From Owenia fusiformis (taxonomy: Eukaryota; Annelida; Polychaeta; Sabellida; Oweniidae), in NCBI GenBank assembly GCA_903813345.2, contig CAIIXF020000008.1, positions 3,173,341 through 3,237,340 of the forward strand: 64,000 nucleotides of DNA. Direction: 5' to 3'. The position numbers and the translations under genes are program-made. Positions 38,001-51,897 of this stretch are shown piece after piece (positions within the stretch are counted from its first letter, which is position 1; each line of letters starts with the position of its first letter). Below the pieces are notes generated by a model. It had not been told where the DNA came from and did no database searches. It saw only the letters and a program-made list of their open reading frames with translations.

Positions 38001-40080
38001 ACTCTTGTTTTACATTTGCAAAATGAATGACACTATGATCCCGTTCAAAAATTCAAATCACAAGACAAATTAATCACATTTCATCTACACTTTAAGTTAA
38101 GCCATGACTAATATGAAGATAAAAAGAAGTTTGATGACCTGCTCAACATCACTCTGTCAACTCTATCTCTGCTTATCTTTATAGACAGATAAGTAACAAC
38201 ATCTTTTACTTGAGTGGCAAATTAATCTGATTTTAAACACTATTTAAATTATACGCTAATTGGCCTTACTATTATCTCACAATTTGTTTAACTTTGATAC
38301 ATGTAAATTTTGTAAAAAATGTTGCATCCATGGTATTTAGTAATTATGTCAATAAAGTTATCATAAAATATACACAAATCGTTACGGATTGATACAAGGC
38401 ATATTACATGCAAAATGTCACCACCTGCAATTTGTTACAGACACTGAATGCTGAACACTAACCACCAAACACTGTCCACAAAAAGTTAGATGGTGATGAC
38501 ATAAAAACAGAAAATATGGTTGTCATACTCTGCCAAAACCCTCCTGATGTCATTGCTTCCTGTTACACAGTCACAAAAACTTAAGTTGAGATGTAATGTA
38601 ACCTTCATTGAATTTTCTTGTTAATTTCCTAGTTATCAATGAAGCTTTTCTACCGAAGGCAGGGATGTTACACAGACACAAAATTGTTTCGTTTCGAAGC
38701 TTTTTTGTCAAAATGCTTCATAACGAAGCAATTTATTCCCTGCTGTGAAACAGAAGCCAATGTCAATTTTGGCACTTTCTGCTAAAAGTTCAGGAATAAA
38801 TCATGACTAAAATGTTAGTCATTTTGTTGAAATGTTCAGTTTTATCGGCACACCTGTACACCTGTGTTAATTGTCATTTGTGAGTTCTGAACTCAGATAA
38901 ATCAAAGCAAACTTTGATGATGATGTAATGAAGTCATTTGTAACATTTTGAGGCTTGAATCACAAATCACTCAGAATTAGTGAACTCAAGTCTTATCCTT
39001 CAGGCCAATACAAATAAATGTATAATCTTAATCATGCTATTCTATTAAAAATCATGTCTATATTTGGGATTTATAAAGCTAAAAACAAGGTGTTAACATG
39101 ACAAGGTGTGTCCTGGTAACTTATTGCAAATTAATGAGAAAAGTGTAACAATTGTTACTAAAATGAAATCATTTACCAAAGATACATTTTTTACCAAATA
39201 CAAAATAAAAATCAAATCACTAATATTTAAGACATTGCTCAGACAGATGGATGAATAGATGGAGAGACTTACAAAATACAGATGAACTTCATTGGGATAA
39301 TGAAACAATTTACATTGGCCTAATGTGGGTTATTAATGAGAAAATATTTTACTTTCAAGATTGACAAAAGCTGACATTATCAGCAGTTAAAGGCAGAATC
39401 TGATCTATAGGGGGAGTCAGAATTACAAGCAACATGTATAATTGACCTACATATCTATTCCTAAGAATATCAAATACAATATCTCCCAAAAGATTCACAA
39501 TATGTTATAAATTGGTGAAGTTATTAATGATTCAAAGTGCAAAAATGAGTGAAAAATGTTTAAATTCTCCCAAACAATAAGAATGGTAACCATTCTTGTA
39601 GAAAAATATTTTCGTAAAAATCTTTAGTTTTCCTGGAATAAAGTGTGCACTTTTGGGATTTTTAGAAAATAGACATGAAAAGGAATGACATAAGCCAGAA
39701 ATATTCTAAAATTGAAACAATTTTTTGTGAGGCTGCTTGCTAGATCTGATTCTGTCTTTAAATATTATGGAATTCTGCCAAAAATGATATCAACACAAAA
39801 ATGATTTTATTACTACCATCCTATCTTTTATTAGATTCAAAATCTAGCAATTCAATACAAGTTTTAGAGACAATACTAACTAAATCAATGTTTGCACTAA
39901 ATAACATCAAAAATATTGTAATTGCAAAAATTTAAGTGAATGAGCTTTGATATATTAATACATTCTTGCACATCTAATAGAATATATGATTATAACAAAA
40001 TTGCAACTAAGTCAATAGATCAATATACATGTACTCCGAAGTGTCTAATAACACAAGAATAGTTTTGTACTGTTGCAATA
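35010..40080. other. Noncoding stretch, no gene seen
   Basis: AT-rich sequence with only short spurious ORFs. A 36-bp segment at about 38,406 (ACATGCAAAATGTCACCACC...) reappears at 55,391, so part of it belongs to a dispersed repeat. Confidence 0.45.
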
Positions 40081-40085
40081 ATGTA

Positions 40086-40980
40086 CGAGGGTTGTCCCAG
40101 AAGTAATGCACTATATGCTCTAACTTTCTTTAATATTCTTCAATTCAGCTGAAATTTTGTGTATATAACAATTGAAGTTTTATCTATTATATCCTGAAGT
40201 TTCAGCATCAAACATTAATATTAAGTCTTAATATGGTTGCTATAGCAACATGGGGGTAGGGATGGGGGGGGGGGGGGGGCAGGTACCAATTTTTCAAATT
40301 ATGAAAAGATCCAAAGTGCTATTAAATTAATATCTCTTTCTGTTAAATGATCAAAATGTTTTGGAAATTGATAAATTTCATACTTCACATGGACTCACAA
40401 TCACGCAAAACTTATGCTACCATGAAAGGAGTATATACCAGATAGAACTACAATTATGAGGTGGCAGAAGTGATTTAAAAGAAATGACTGGACCCTGGAT
40501 GACAACTCCAAACATGGGAGGCAAAAACTCCATAAGTCACAGTGGAAGAAATTGCCAAGTGTGTTTGATCTGACAGGCATCAAAAGTACATAATATGCAA
40601 AAGGCAATATTTTTAGAAAATGTGAAATTGGACACTGTGCAATATACATCCATTAAATCTAGGATGTGCTCATAGTAATTCAGTATCTAAAATGTATTTT
40701 TGAGCATACTTCTCATAGCTGCACAAAGTGGCATTTGTTGATTAATTACTTCATATTTTCAGTTTTTATTCCTTTTGACGTGACTGTATAACCTGCCCCG
40801 CCCTACCCAAACTCACCAACTTGATTTTATTATAACATCAATATAGTTTTATCAGTTAACATGAAAATTTGAAGAATAATCAAAATGTCTCTAAGGAACA
40901 TTTACAGAAAATTTCATGGCAAAATATCAATTATTGATAAAGTTTGAGCATATAGTGCATTACTTCTGGGACAACCCTCG
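40086..40980. mobile_element. Decayed mariner-like element
   Basis: TA-flanked element with 35-bp perfect inverted ends starting CGAGGGTTGTCCCAGAAGTA. The interior (about 40,444-40,600, plus strand) gives an interrupted reading TTIMRWQK-stop-FKRNDWTLDDNSKHGRQ. This resembles the linker of mariner transposases, where a helix-turn-helix is followed by W-x-x-x-F-x-x-G and D-x-x-x-x-GRP. Stops and divergence show it is dead. A long G run lies at 40,265-40,280. The rest of the transposase (the DD(D/E) catalytic part) is deleted. Confidence 0.8.
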
Positions 40981-40999
40981 TATTATGACAATTATTGTG

Positions 41000-42680
41000 T
41001 CAGTATTCTTATAAATTGCTAAAATAAATGTTTCATCATCTGGGCCTATATTGCATACTTAGAAATAAGAATACTATAAACCTCGAGCAATTGTAACTGA
41101 ATTTTATAATTTTATTGATTTGAAAACTAAAACTTTGATCAAAGTTCCTAGATATATTTTACAGTATAAATGCCTCATATTTAACAATTCAAGTGACATA
41201 TACAGTGGAACCTGTCTAATGCCAAAGACATTATTCAGACAATCTGAAAAACAATTTTTTTTAAGTTTCACAGGAATCTCATCAAACAAAAATTCATGGG
41301 CAGTTTCAGAGGGGGGGGGGGGGGGGTGCCATCTACCATTTAAAATGCAACACAACACTTGGAATGAAAATAATAAATATTTTACATGAAAAATATCTAG
41401 GTTTAAAGTTATAAACAGAAAGCGACCAGGAGCATGGATTAGTTAAGTGCTACCTCACACCTGTTTTGGAACTGGTACTTTGAAACTTTAACTCAATGTT
41501 TAGAAAACTTTATCTCTAGATTAGCCCTGTTTTCTTTCAACTAACATCTTGTAATAAAATGATCAAATTCATGGCTTATTTCAAGCATAATAGACCTCTA
41601 TTTACTTTATTTAAAATAGTTAAAAACTGATGATAATACATTTTATCACAAACAGTTTATTCTCATTTTTATTGTGACTTATTAATTGCCCATGGGGCTA
41701 TAGCTAGGTAGCTCCAAACTGAAAACATGACATCAGTTTAATGGAACACCTGAGAAATGCTATCTGTAATAGCTATAGCTAAGATGCTCCAAATATTTTC
41801 CCCAAACAAAAAATCAAGCTACCACTCCACGCAACTCATTAATGAATCATATCATCCGATTTCTGTCAATTTAGGCATTGATGTTTTCTGTCCCGTAAAT
41901 TATTCCTTGCTTTTCCAAGAATCCCCTCATATATCTATACTTTCATTTGTGATATTTTGCAAGGTGTGATCTGAGGGGTTCTATCTTCACTGGGGTTAAT
42001 CATCTTCTAATCATTCTCTACCTGGCAGAGGTAAGGTGATCGGCCTGGGAACTTAAGGGGAATTCACCTTAGTGTTATTTTATATTTCATCATGACACCG
42101 GAATAAAAAACATTTTCTGATATTTGATAAGTTATGATACAGATTCTTTAGATTTTTAAGATATTTTCAGTCCCAGGTTGCGATCTTGGGGATTATAGGT
42201 TCTTCCGGAGGTTCTTAAAGCCACTTGTAGTAATACATCCAAAGTCTATATTAAAGTTAAAACAACTTGTGTATAATAAGTGCCATAATTCAGCAGATGA
42301 TGCAAAACAATAAAGCAAGTAACAGTTAATTTTCTCTGGCTGTTTTTACCCACTTTGCAACTGTTTCCTGTAAAAAACCTGTTAAAATACATAAAGAAAC
42401 TGATGAAATGCATAATGTCACAGTCTATATGTAATAATAACAACATTAACATAACAAAACATCACCACTTGGTAACTTACTGCAAATAGTTACAAAGTGT
42501 GACAACGTGTCACAGATACCAAACACTGACCGCCTATATGGTGAATGCTAAATATCAGTCACAAAATGAAAATACGTGATGGAAACTTAAAATCCCCATT
42601 CATCTAAAACAGCTGCTTAAAATTATCTTACAAACTATAGGGATTAATAGTGAAGTACTTCATAGTGAAGAGGAATTATT
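41000..42680. other. Noncoding stretch
   Basis: No gene. A G15-type run at about 41,311-41,326 sits beside GGTGCCATCTACC and may be a fragment of a G-rich foldback element, but no ends were found. Confidence 0.4.
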
Positions 42681-42689
42681 TAGATGGTA

Positions 42690-42894
42690 CACTCCCCTCC
42701 ATAAGTTTGGTAACTGGAAGTCATTTTTGGAACACTTATCAAAGCCTGAATATGTTTAGTGATTTGAAAATTTTCAGAACTGTTAAATCCAGAACTGTTA
42801 TAATTAAGTAATAAAGTCAAGATTTGTGCATTGATTGGCATTGATATATGCTATTCATAAAAACTAATGGTTGCCAAACTTATGGAGGGGAGTG
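42690..42894. mobile_element. Tc1-type MITE
   Basis: TA-flanked, 205 bp, with inverted ends CACTCCCCTCCATAAGTTTG / CAAACTTATGGAGGGGAGTG. The CACTCCCCTCCA end matches what I know of Tc1-like transposon termini. It has no coding content. Confidence 0.8.
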
Positions 42895-42896
42895 TA

Positions 42897-45800
42897 CAAA
42901 TTTCCCAGGCATCAGTTTTGCCTTGAGTCACACTTCACTCTACATCTCAATACACCTGTTAAAACTTTGCTAACCTTCTATATTCCACTTGGTCACTTGT
43001 ATCATATTTAATTTTGAATCTTTATACACCTCTTTGACTTATATTTGAACAAAATGTGGTGCTTTGAAATGTTACCCTTTGTGCTTGTAAGAAAATCAGA
43101 AAAATGTATTTTCAAATATATTGATTGGAGATTTAACATGATCTCATAGTTCAATGTGCTCACCAGATTTGTTTGAAATGCCAGAATGATGTGTTTACAA
43201 TTATAAATGTAGCCAGAAATAATGAAGACCAAACATGGCTAGTTGCCACGCTGACCACTGTACAAGTTCCAAGAACCAATGTCTGGACAGATGTCTGACA
43301 TATGACCAAACTTATATTTCAGAGAAAAAACAAAAAGATATATTCTTATTTTGAACCATCCTAAGTACCAGAGGCTTGTAAATGAAGACGAAGCTTTCTT
43401 TTAAAGGTAAAATCAAACTATAAGAAGTGGTACCATTGGACTGATATGGCATCAATTAATAAATGGCAAAATGACAAAATTTGAAATCGAGCTTTTTACT
43501 TTGTCTTTTGAATACTTTCAACAACTGTTTTCTATATCGGTGTCTATTTGACTATATTAAGCCTATTGAAGTCCCTAGATGATCCCCAGTGGCCTCACAA
43601 AAGTTGCTTAGCTGTCAAGCAAGTTTCAGTCATAGCCCTTTTACCTGATGTTTTTTGGACCTGGGGCTCAAAGGTAACTGAAGCAGGCTGGAACAAGGCA
43701 CAATTGACTACAAGGTCTTATATCTTACAAAACATTTCACAGATACTATAGATATTCTCAAATATTCTATTTAATGATTTATTAAAGCAAACAATTTGCT
43801 TGTATTCATATAATTTAGATTTCAGATCTTGAGGTTTGGTCTTGTTATTCATTGTTGATTCCATGTTTTTCCATGATATTCAACAATGAGAGAGATGATC
43901 ATGTTAGGTTTTTGAATGTTTCTAAAAAGCCTTTTCTCCAGGTGTGTCTCTTCACATGTGCTATTTATCTCTCAAAACCTCATTTAAAGCCTCTTTGAGC
44001 AATTTACTATGAATCACTGAATGTGGGAAAATTCTCAAACTGCATCATTCTTGATAGCTTGTTGTTTGGGTTTGTTTTCATGTTGTTTCATGATGTAATG
44101 TGATTTCATGAGTAAGAATCCCATGAACTTGATAAGTAAGTCTAAGAGGAAAATAGGTAACCTCTCCCCATGAAAAGGAGGACTTTACCTAATGTAGAAT
44201 ACAGTTGCTTTCATTTAATTTTTTTTATCTGTTGCATTTTTCTATATTTTATATAAATACGTGACTGTCTCCTACAGGAGAAGTCTCCCTAAGGTAATAC
44301 TCCAAATACAAGATGTGAAGACTGTGCAATAAAGGATTTGTGTACGTGTATATAATAATAAGGTTATCGTTTGGCACTGGTCTATAAAAAATGAATGGTC
44401 AATAAGATAAATGACATTTTATTTTCATTTGTACAATTTTAACTTGCTTGTATAACCACAGGGAATAACACTGGAAAAAAGTTGGAAAATGTGTAGTTAT
44501 CAATTTTTCCATTTGTCTAAGAGAGAAGCAGCTTGATTGCCTGGATGTCACATATGCTTCGATAAACAAACTTCATGCCTCTTTTGTGAAGAATAATGTG
44601 GTCAAAACAACCCCTTGATGAACAGAAAACAGATTTTGGGAGCTCAATAGCTTTACCTGGATTTCAGATAAAGAACCCTTCCATAAAAATCTCTGATTTC
44701 TCATAGAATATAGTAAGAATGAGAGATATCACTCTTTGGGGGTTGCGATTAATATACCTTTATTAAAATAAAAACGATTTGAAAGCTGACATCTTCTTGT
44801 TTTGTTTTATTATTAACTCCACTTCTAAGCCTGACAGACATAGCTAAATATATGTAACATATTATAGGCTAATTGTTGAAAATTGCAAAAAATCCTTCAT
44901 CAAAAAGTGATGAAATATTTTTTGAACCCTTTGAAAAAATCTAAATAATAGTATAATACCCTTGATTCCATGATTAGATCAATGTAAAATGAATGAATAT
45001 GACTATTTTATCAAAATCAAGCATTTGAGGGTATCCACATGGAGTAGTAAAGCAAGGATTCCAAATAGGCAGATGAAGTTGATCTTATGAAGTGTCAGTT
45101 TGTGATACGATGTCAAAAACACATGTTGCTGAGACAACAACCCTTACAAATAATTGCATCCATTTATCTACAAAATAACACCTCATTTTAGTAACCAAAG
45201 GATAAATGAAAAAAAATTAATCAAGAAAACTTTGCTTAGATTGGCTGAGTATCACCCGGTGTGTTTATAGTTTTAGTTTGATTAATGCATTGGTTTTTCA
45301 TTGAGAGATGAAAGCATTGATATTTTGTAAGACCTGACTTCTACCTGAATTGAACAAGAGGTAAACCAGATAATTTTCTTTTTTCCTCCTATTCCAGTCC
45401 CAAAATTAGCCTTCTTTACATAAAGACCCTTTAATGAAATGCGAAGGCTTTAAACATAAAATATAACTTAAAACTGTAATATGCACGTAAAAAGAGGAAA
45501 AAACAATAAAGAATATAACACCCTCTCTCAAGTACATGCATATAGAATTACAAACATATATTTTGAAAAGAATGAAAGTTTCAAATTAATGAACACTGGA
45601 GAGTGGAAGATATCATATTAAGGGGTTGTGTGGTGCCTGGGATTTAGTGTCTAAAAAGGGTTCATGGTTAGACATATATGCTTCAAAAGGTAGACAGAAT
45701 CAATTAACTATCACCTCTTGCGTTTTCAATCAAGAAATCAGACCTGATATGTTTAATTGAATAAGTATATGTGAACTGAGCCGTGAAGTTACAATATACA

Positions 45801-47770
45801 TGTCTGGACTATACATTTGTCATTTATAAGGATTGATAAGAAACATTAATTTATGTACTGTATACAACACTTAGAATTATATCATAATGTATTTTTTTGG
45901 AAACAACTGAGAAGACACGAAAATAAATTCCTGATACAAATATCATTTTTTAATTTCTGGAAATACATATCGAAGACGTAAAACCTGATCTTCAAAAGCC
46001 GAACGAATGCAGAGAAAATGCGATCGCATTGCATAAGTTCACCCCTGCAGATAAAAAAATCAAGTCAATCATTTCACTCTTGGCATTCAACAGTCTATGG
46101 ACATGATCTGCCTCTTTATCAGTTAGTGGAGTCTAATTATGCTTACAAATCACAACCCCTACCCAGTATTTATTTGTAGAACAGTCTGGACATAATGTCT
46201 ACCTTAGCATATCAGTAGATTATCAGATAAAAATAAAATTACAAAGCGGGTGATTTTTTTACAAATATTACATGCTACACGCTAGCTGAATTGTAAAACA
46301 TGTATTTATATTACATAATTCACATCTCGGTTGAATTTTATAAATAAGCATTACCTCAGTAAAAAATATTTGTAAACCACAAGATCTAGGTCCAAGCATC
46401 CTAGACAGACTGAGCTACTTAGGTTATCACTGTTAATTTTAAGATTTGACCTTCCTGCAACAAATCATTGACACTATAGTTCTTTTTCCGCTTTTTGAAG
46501 TGCTGTTTGTATAGTCCCGGTTTAAAAAGTCTGGAGATAATGCTTTTTTATCAGACTGGGGCCTAAAATTAATGACTTTATTTCTACAAATAAGATTAAG
46601 AGTTTTATTATAAACATTTTGAAAATAAAAAAGTTGTAAAAACAAATAGATTTATATAAAGTCATAAATGTTGTTAATCAGGGATTTTTGTTTATTTAAT
46701 ATTGGTTTATTAGAGACACACTTTACTATAGATCTGATAAAATGGTTTAAAATTTTTTTCTGGCTTTAGAGATGATTGCTTGGTTTAAAACCTTCTCTGA
46801 TATTATGATTTTGAAATATGCATGAATATCCATGAGGCAGTCGAGAAAATTGTGACAATATTATTTTTATGAAGCGGGGTATTTAGTGGAAGACAGTACA
46901 CAGAAAACCTTTCCACATCTGAGGATTTCTTATGTGAAAACCCTCCTAAGTCCCAAAATACTGTACCCTTGGAATTTGGATTTGCATTTATAACTTGACG
47001 TAAACAAAGTCACCTTACTGATATAGGACAGTTTAAAGTAAGGGATAATCCTGTATTACTCCCAGGGTTGCTAATCTATAAAACAAGCAGCAAAACAACA
47101 ATTGGCAAAAAGCCTATTTATGAATGAAGAAACATGATTGAGTGCCAAAAAGTAGTAATTATAGTATAACTCTTGCATAAGAATTACCTCAGAAAACAGA
47201 TATGATTCACTGATGAAGATGCTTTTTGACCCGGTGCTGTTAAGATGTTCAGCAGATGTTTAAGTTTTACATAAATCAATCTCAAACTTTTTATACCAAT
47301 ATATTGTTGTTTTGAGTGATAGAGTATATACAATATGACAAGTACATGTAGATATATATACAGTATTTACTTCAACAGATAAACAATCTACACAGAATAC
47401 TTGATGACTTAAATAGTTTTAAAACAATGAACCACACCTTGCTTCCAAGAATCTAAATGTATGTTCAAAGCATAAGACTCCATCTCATGACGTAAGTTTT
47501 GACTTATTAGTGCCTATATATGACATGACCCAATTCCTTTCCTAATGGATATCCTTTGCACCTGGTTCTTGTTTATCTTTAGGGTTGTTGACCAGTAAAC
47601 TTGAGGATTCAACCTTGACAAAGATCTGGGACAAATATACCATCAAGATCCTTCTCGTTTTTCTACCCTAGAAATAGATCAAGTTGGCAATGAGCCACCT
47701 TTGTTTGTTTCTTTATATTGCCATGCATTTTATTCAAAAAAATTATTCCATGGAGTACTTATTATCCCCG
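42897..47770. other. Noncoding stretch, no gene seen
   Basis: Read on both strands. Short ORFs such as that at 43,548-43,751 have no splice context or recognisable domain. No clear transposon ends. Confidence 0.4.
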
Positions 47771-47782
47771 GGTTATCATCAT

Positions 47783-48160
47783 ATTCAGTGAATAATGATA
47801 TTCCATTTAGTATGATAACATGTATAGAGAATTAATGTAAACTGTTTTATATTCACAAAAATTTATTATCAAAGCATTTTGACTACAAAAAAACTTGTTT
47901 ACAATTACAATTTACTGTCTTCCATGCATGATAATAAGGTATCATGCAGGCGTGTGTTTTTATTACAGGGAGTATATTCAGTGAATACAGTACTGATATT
48001 CTATTTGATACATAATATAGTAAAGAAGTGTCGCCTATTTTATATTCATAATAATCTAACAAAATTTCATTTACACAAAAAACTTGTTTACAGTTACAAT
48101 TTACTGGCTCCCATGCATGATAATAAGGTACGTAGTAAAGTATATCATGCAGGCGTGTGC
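47783..48160. repeat. Two tandem copies of a ~189-bp unit
   Basis: Shared blocks recur in the same order about 189 bp apart: ATTCAGTGAATA, TTTTATATTCA, AAACTTGTTTACAATTACAA (47,891 and 48,080) and CCATGCATGATAATAAGGTA. The second copy is followed by another TATCATGCAGGCGTGTG, present after both units. Unit borders are approximate. Confidence 0.75.
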
Positions 48161-48219
48161 CAACTCCCTGGGAAATGTGTGATGCATATGCAAAACAAGG
48201 CCCAGATGGCAAAATAGCA

Positions 48220-49630
48220 GGGTGTTACATATTATGTTTATTATTGAACCCTTGTTGAAGAGAATGTTATCCAGTGTTATTGCTATTTCTTTTGACTTGA
48301 TCATTTATAAGGATATGGGTTATTTCGAATGTTGCCCTTTGTGCCTGTATTCATCATTATAGCTTAGACTCTGTTCTGTGAAAAAGTCCTGTTAAAACAC
48401 CTGAATATCTCTGATGATTGCATACTGCAACATTTATCTGTTTCTGTTAACTGAGTAAATGTGATTTCTGTTCAACATTCTCTTCAAGCTGGTATCACAA
48501 CTACAAACATCATCAGATAATTCAGTAAAAGTTCCCTTACAGACTATTTCTTCAATATTCTTCAACATTCTCTGTCTTTTAAAAAAAATTGTAAAAATTG
48601 TGAATAAAGTAATATACTAATTAATAATAAATAAATAAATGTCAATAAGCTAATTATTCTGACTACAGCTTTTGGCACCAAATACCAACAGGTCAAAAAG
48701 TCATACAAACGACCTGGTTGAACTTAAACTAAATGACTAACAAATCATAGAAACTTTGCCAATAAAAGATGATGATAAGCCCATCTTTAATTCAGCCAAA
48801 ATAAGTTGGTTAAGTGGCATTATTTGTTCTCATTCCCACGATGACTCTCTACAGGCTAACACATAAACTGCAAACTTTTAATTTTGGAATTTTGTGTCAC
48901 CCTGTATTATTTTGTAATGTGAGAGGAATAAATTTTTCAAGTTCATACCAGGAAAATTTTCCTTTGATTCATATGAGTAAATCAAAATCAACTGTTAACC
49001 ATTTGATGATTACTGTACTACTGAGCTAGTCAAGTGAACTCGACTTAATGTTGTTGTTTCACGTTTCTTTTTGACAATTTGGATATTTGTTTTTTATTTT
49101 TGTTTTCAACATTTGCGTCGAGGATATTAAGGCCAGTATATTGCGGTAAATGCTTTTCTGCCCTCTATGCTCAACAAAAGTTACACAGATAAGATAATGG
49201 ATCCAATGCTTCAACTAGAATGTATTAACTCTTACCTTAAACACAGGAAATACTTGATAATTGAAGAAATGTTATCATTTTCGTATATGTTTGAACCAAT
49301 TTCCAATATGGTTCTCAAGGTCACTCAAGGTCACTGAATACAGTCTAAATGTGAAACCATGCAACCAAAACGAAATCGTAATTATTTATTACCAACATAT
49401 CTGTTTTCGGTTTCTTCACCCTCCTTGGTGTCTGAGAAGGCGATTCAATTGTCATAAGACGATGATAAACTTTCGAGTTGAAATCTCGATCTCAATATGG
49501 CTGCTGTTATTTATTGTAATTTCGTTTTTCGCTTCACCTAGAGTTTTACTTTTACACAATCATTACCCAGAATGCATCTACACATGGGGAAAAAATTGTT
49601 TCCAGAAAAATTCTTATACTTCTTCAATTA
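48220..49630. other. Noncoding stretch with possible promoter-like patch
   Basis: Mostly featureless. Around 49,430-49,600 the sequence is richer in CpG and holds TTACCCAGAATGCAT (similar to the ZNF143-type CCCAGAATGC motif) and ATATGGCTGC (YY1-like). It may be an orphan promoter of an unseen gene or a chance patch. Confidence 0.25.
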
Positions 49631-49637
49631 TCAACCG

Positions 49638-50127
49638 CAGGGCTGTCAACTTGGGACCACCTAATATGAGTGACTTCAAAATGTTGGACACCTAAGTCCA
49701 AATCTGAACACTTTTGTCCAAATTTTGAACACCTTTAGCCAACTTTTAAACACCTTTGGCCAAAGTTTGAGCACCTTTGCCAAACTTTGAACACCTCAAA
49801 TTTTTCGCGCTCGCTACGCTCGCGATATCGTCAACGGGGGGGGGGGGGGTAGGTACGAAAAATTTCCGATGGACATGCGTGACACATACGGGATTCGCGT
49901 GACAAACCCGAACAAATTGCGTTCGGTTTTTTCCGGCGTTCGTATTTTTACCGTATCGTAAACATATTTCGAAAAAATTCCTACAGAAATACTTTTGCGT
50001 GACAATTACCAGGTAAAATGCGTATTTTGCGTGACATTTTCTGTCACGCAAAAAAAACTGGCGTGACTTCAAATTCTTCAGCAAATGCGTGACAAATACG
50101 CAAATTGCGGGACAGTTGACAGGCCTG
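49638..50127. mobile_element. GCGTGACA-rich non-autonomous transposon
   Basis: Inverted ends CAGGGCTGTCAAC / GTTGACAGGCCTG with the 6-bp direct repeat CAACCG on both sides. The left half contains a degenerate ~27-bp tandem array built on GAACACCTTTGGCCAAA (about 49,690-49,800), then GCGCTCGCTACGCTCGCG and a G13 run. The right half contains at least six GCGTGAC motifs in both orientations. No transposase, superfamily unknown. Confidence 0.7.
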
Positions 50128-50980
50128 CAACCGTTTGACGTGTGTAAGGTAGGATTAAATACATTATCGATGAAGAGCATATTCTAATACATAATTTGTG
50201 TGATTTTGGTTGCCTAAACAGGCCAGGAAAGCATTTCCCTCAATTTACAACCGGGAAGTGTGTACGACCCTAGTATGCAAGAAAATAACAAAAAATAAAT
50301 ATCCAAATTATCAAAAAATAATGACAAATAAAGCATACGATGGTCGGATTTATATGACTATACTGAGCCAGCAATTCTGAATCATGTCAATTTTACCTTA
50401 TATTACATAAGATAGAAATGAATGGAAAAACTGAAAAATTCTTTTTAGAGTTCAATAAATAATTCATTTACCTGAATCAATATACGATTCTTAGGATTGA
50501 GTTAGGTAATATTCTTATTTTGAGACTTTTTGAACAGACACCCAAACAAACTTTTCCCAATGTCAAAATGCTAATTTGTCAAATTCTGCAAGATACCAAG
50601 TAGGAGCAAAGTCAGAACTCCTGTTTTCAAAAAAGTTTAAAACATTCTAATAATATTTCCTCCAGCCTTTAAGCAAAATCACCCCATTAATTCAATTCCT
50701 GAAATAAATCCAAGAGAAAGATGGAACGATTCTAAAATAACTTTCAAAAAGATTTCCAGCTTCCGAATCTGTCTATAGTCTGACCACAAACCTGGCACTG
50801 ATACTAGTTTCTGACGTCATGACTCCAGATGTGCGAACATCTGGCTTGAGCCCTAGACTCAGCAGCAGAAAGTTTCTAGGGTCTTCCACGGGTGATTAAT
50901 CTACCTGGCTAGCCTGAGGTTACGAGAGCTGTCCTCAATAAACGTGGAATTATCCTATCATCTGATATTCCCATGTGCTA

Positions 50981-51074
50981 TTTACTTCTTGCACCATGTT
51001 TTTATTAAGGTAGGCACGTTAAGATTATTTACTTCTTGCACCATGTTTTTAATTAGGTTGGCATGTTAAGATTA
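50981..51074. repeat. 47-bp tandem duplication
   Basis: Two adjacent copies starting TTTACTTCTTGCACCATG (50,981 and 51,028), differing at a few positions. Confidence 0.9.
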
Positions 51075-51897
51075 AATTTTGGTATGCTGGTTACAAGCCC
51101 CTGTGACCCCCCCCTGCCTACACATCTCCACGAGAGTCTTACAAGACTAGAATGTAGGTTATTTAACTTGCTTTTTTTGTAGATTGTAGTTTTTAGTTTT
51201 TAGAGAGTCAATAAAAGATAAATATAGAGAGTGATGGCAAGTGCTAAGGATGTGCAAAAGTTGAAGTACATGCCTACCTTAATGATGCAAAGGAATTCTA
51301 GTAACAATCGTGCACTGATAAAAATATACTTCCATAATGGGCTGCTAATTAAAATGTTTGAATTAATTGCCTATCTAATATTTGTAAAATGTACAGCATT
51401 GCAAAATTACATCGCAAAATGTAATGCTTTATGCGGGGTCAAGTTCATTCCCACTTATTCACATTAAGTCTGCCCAGGTCATCACTTTTTTGTACTGCAG
51501 AGTGTGCCAATTTATCATTATAATTATATAATTATAGGCTTTATTTTTTGAGTAATCGGTAATCGCTATTTAGAAATACAAATGCATAGTTCACATTTTT
51601 CATAATGCAATAAGCAATGACCAGGTCCAAATCCTCTCCATATTTCCCCACTCTAAGAAAGATTGCAGTAGGAGTTAGTAATAGCACCATACAAGACTAG
51701 TTGACTTTCAGCTAGCCTTCCATATTATAGTCTTTATGGCCATTGGGCAATGACCAAATCCTGTATGTTTAACCTTGTCTACCTGTAGAGTATCCACTGG
51801 GTGTATATGTCTGCAGTCTAGTGGCAGATTGTGACATCCAGGCTAATCAAAATATAGAATTATCATATGATACTTTTATTAACTGTGAAGCACCATC

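Noticed and set aside
38664-38750. Possible small hAT-like element (CAGGGATG...TTCCCTG)
   Set aside because: No matching target duplication and only a 7-bp terminal match.
40401-40649. 82-aa minus-strand ORF
   Set aside because: Antisense to the decayed mariner transposase relic.
47585-47670. Possible exon (LLTSKLEDSTLTKIWDKY) after TTTATCTTTAG
   Set aside because: Only about 33 open codons, no donor before the stop and no link to another exon; kept as unproven.
49746-50180. 144-aa minus-strand ORF
   Set aside because: Lies across the GCGTGACA transposon; repeated motifs and a poly-G tract produce the open frame.
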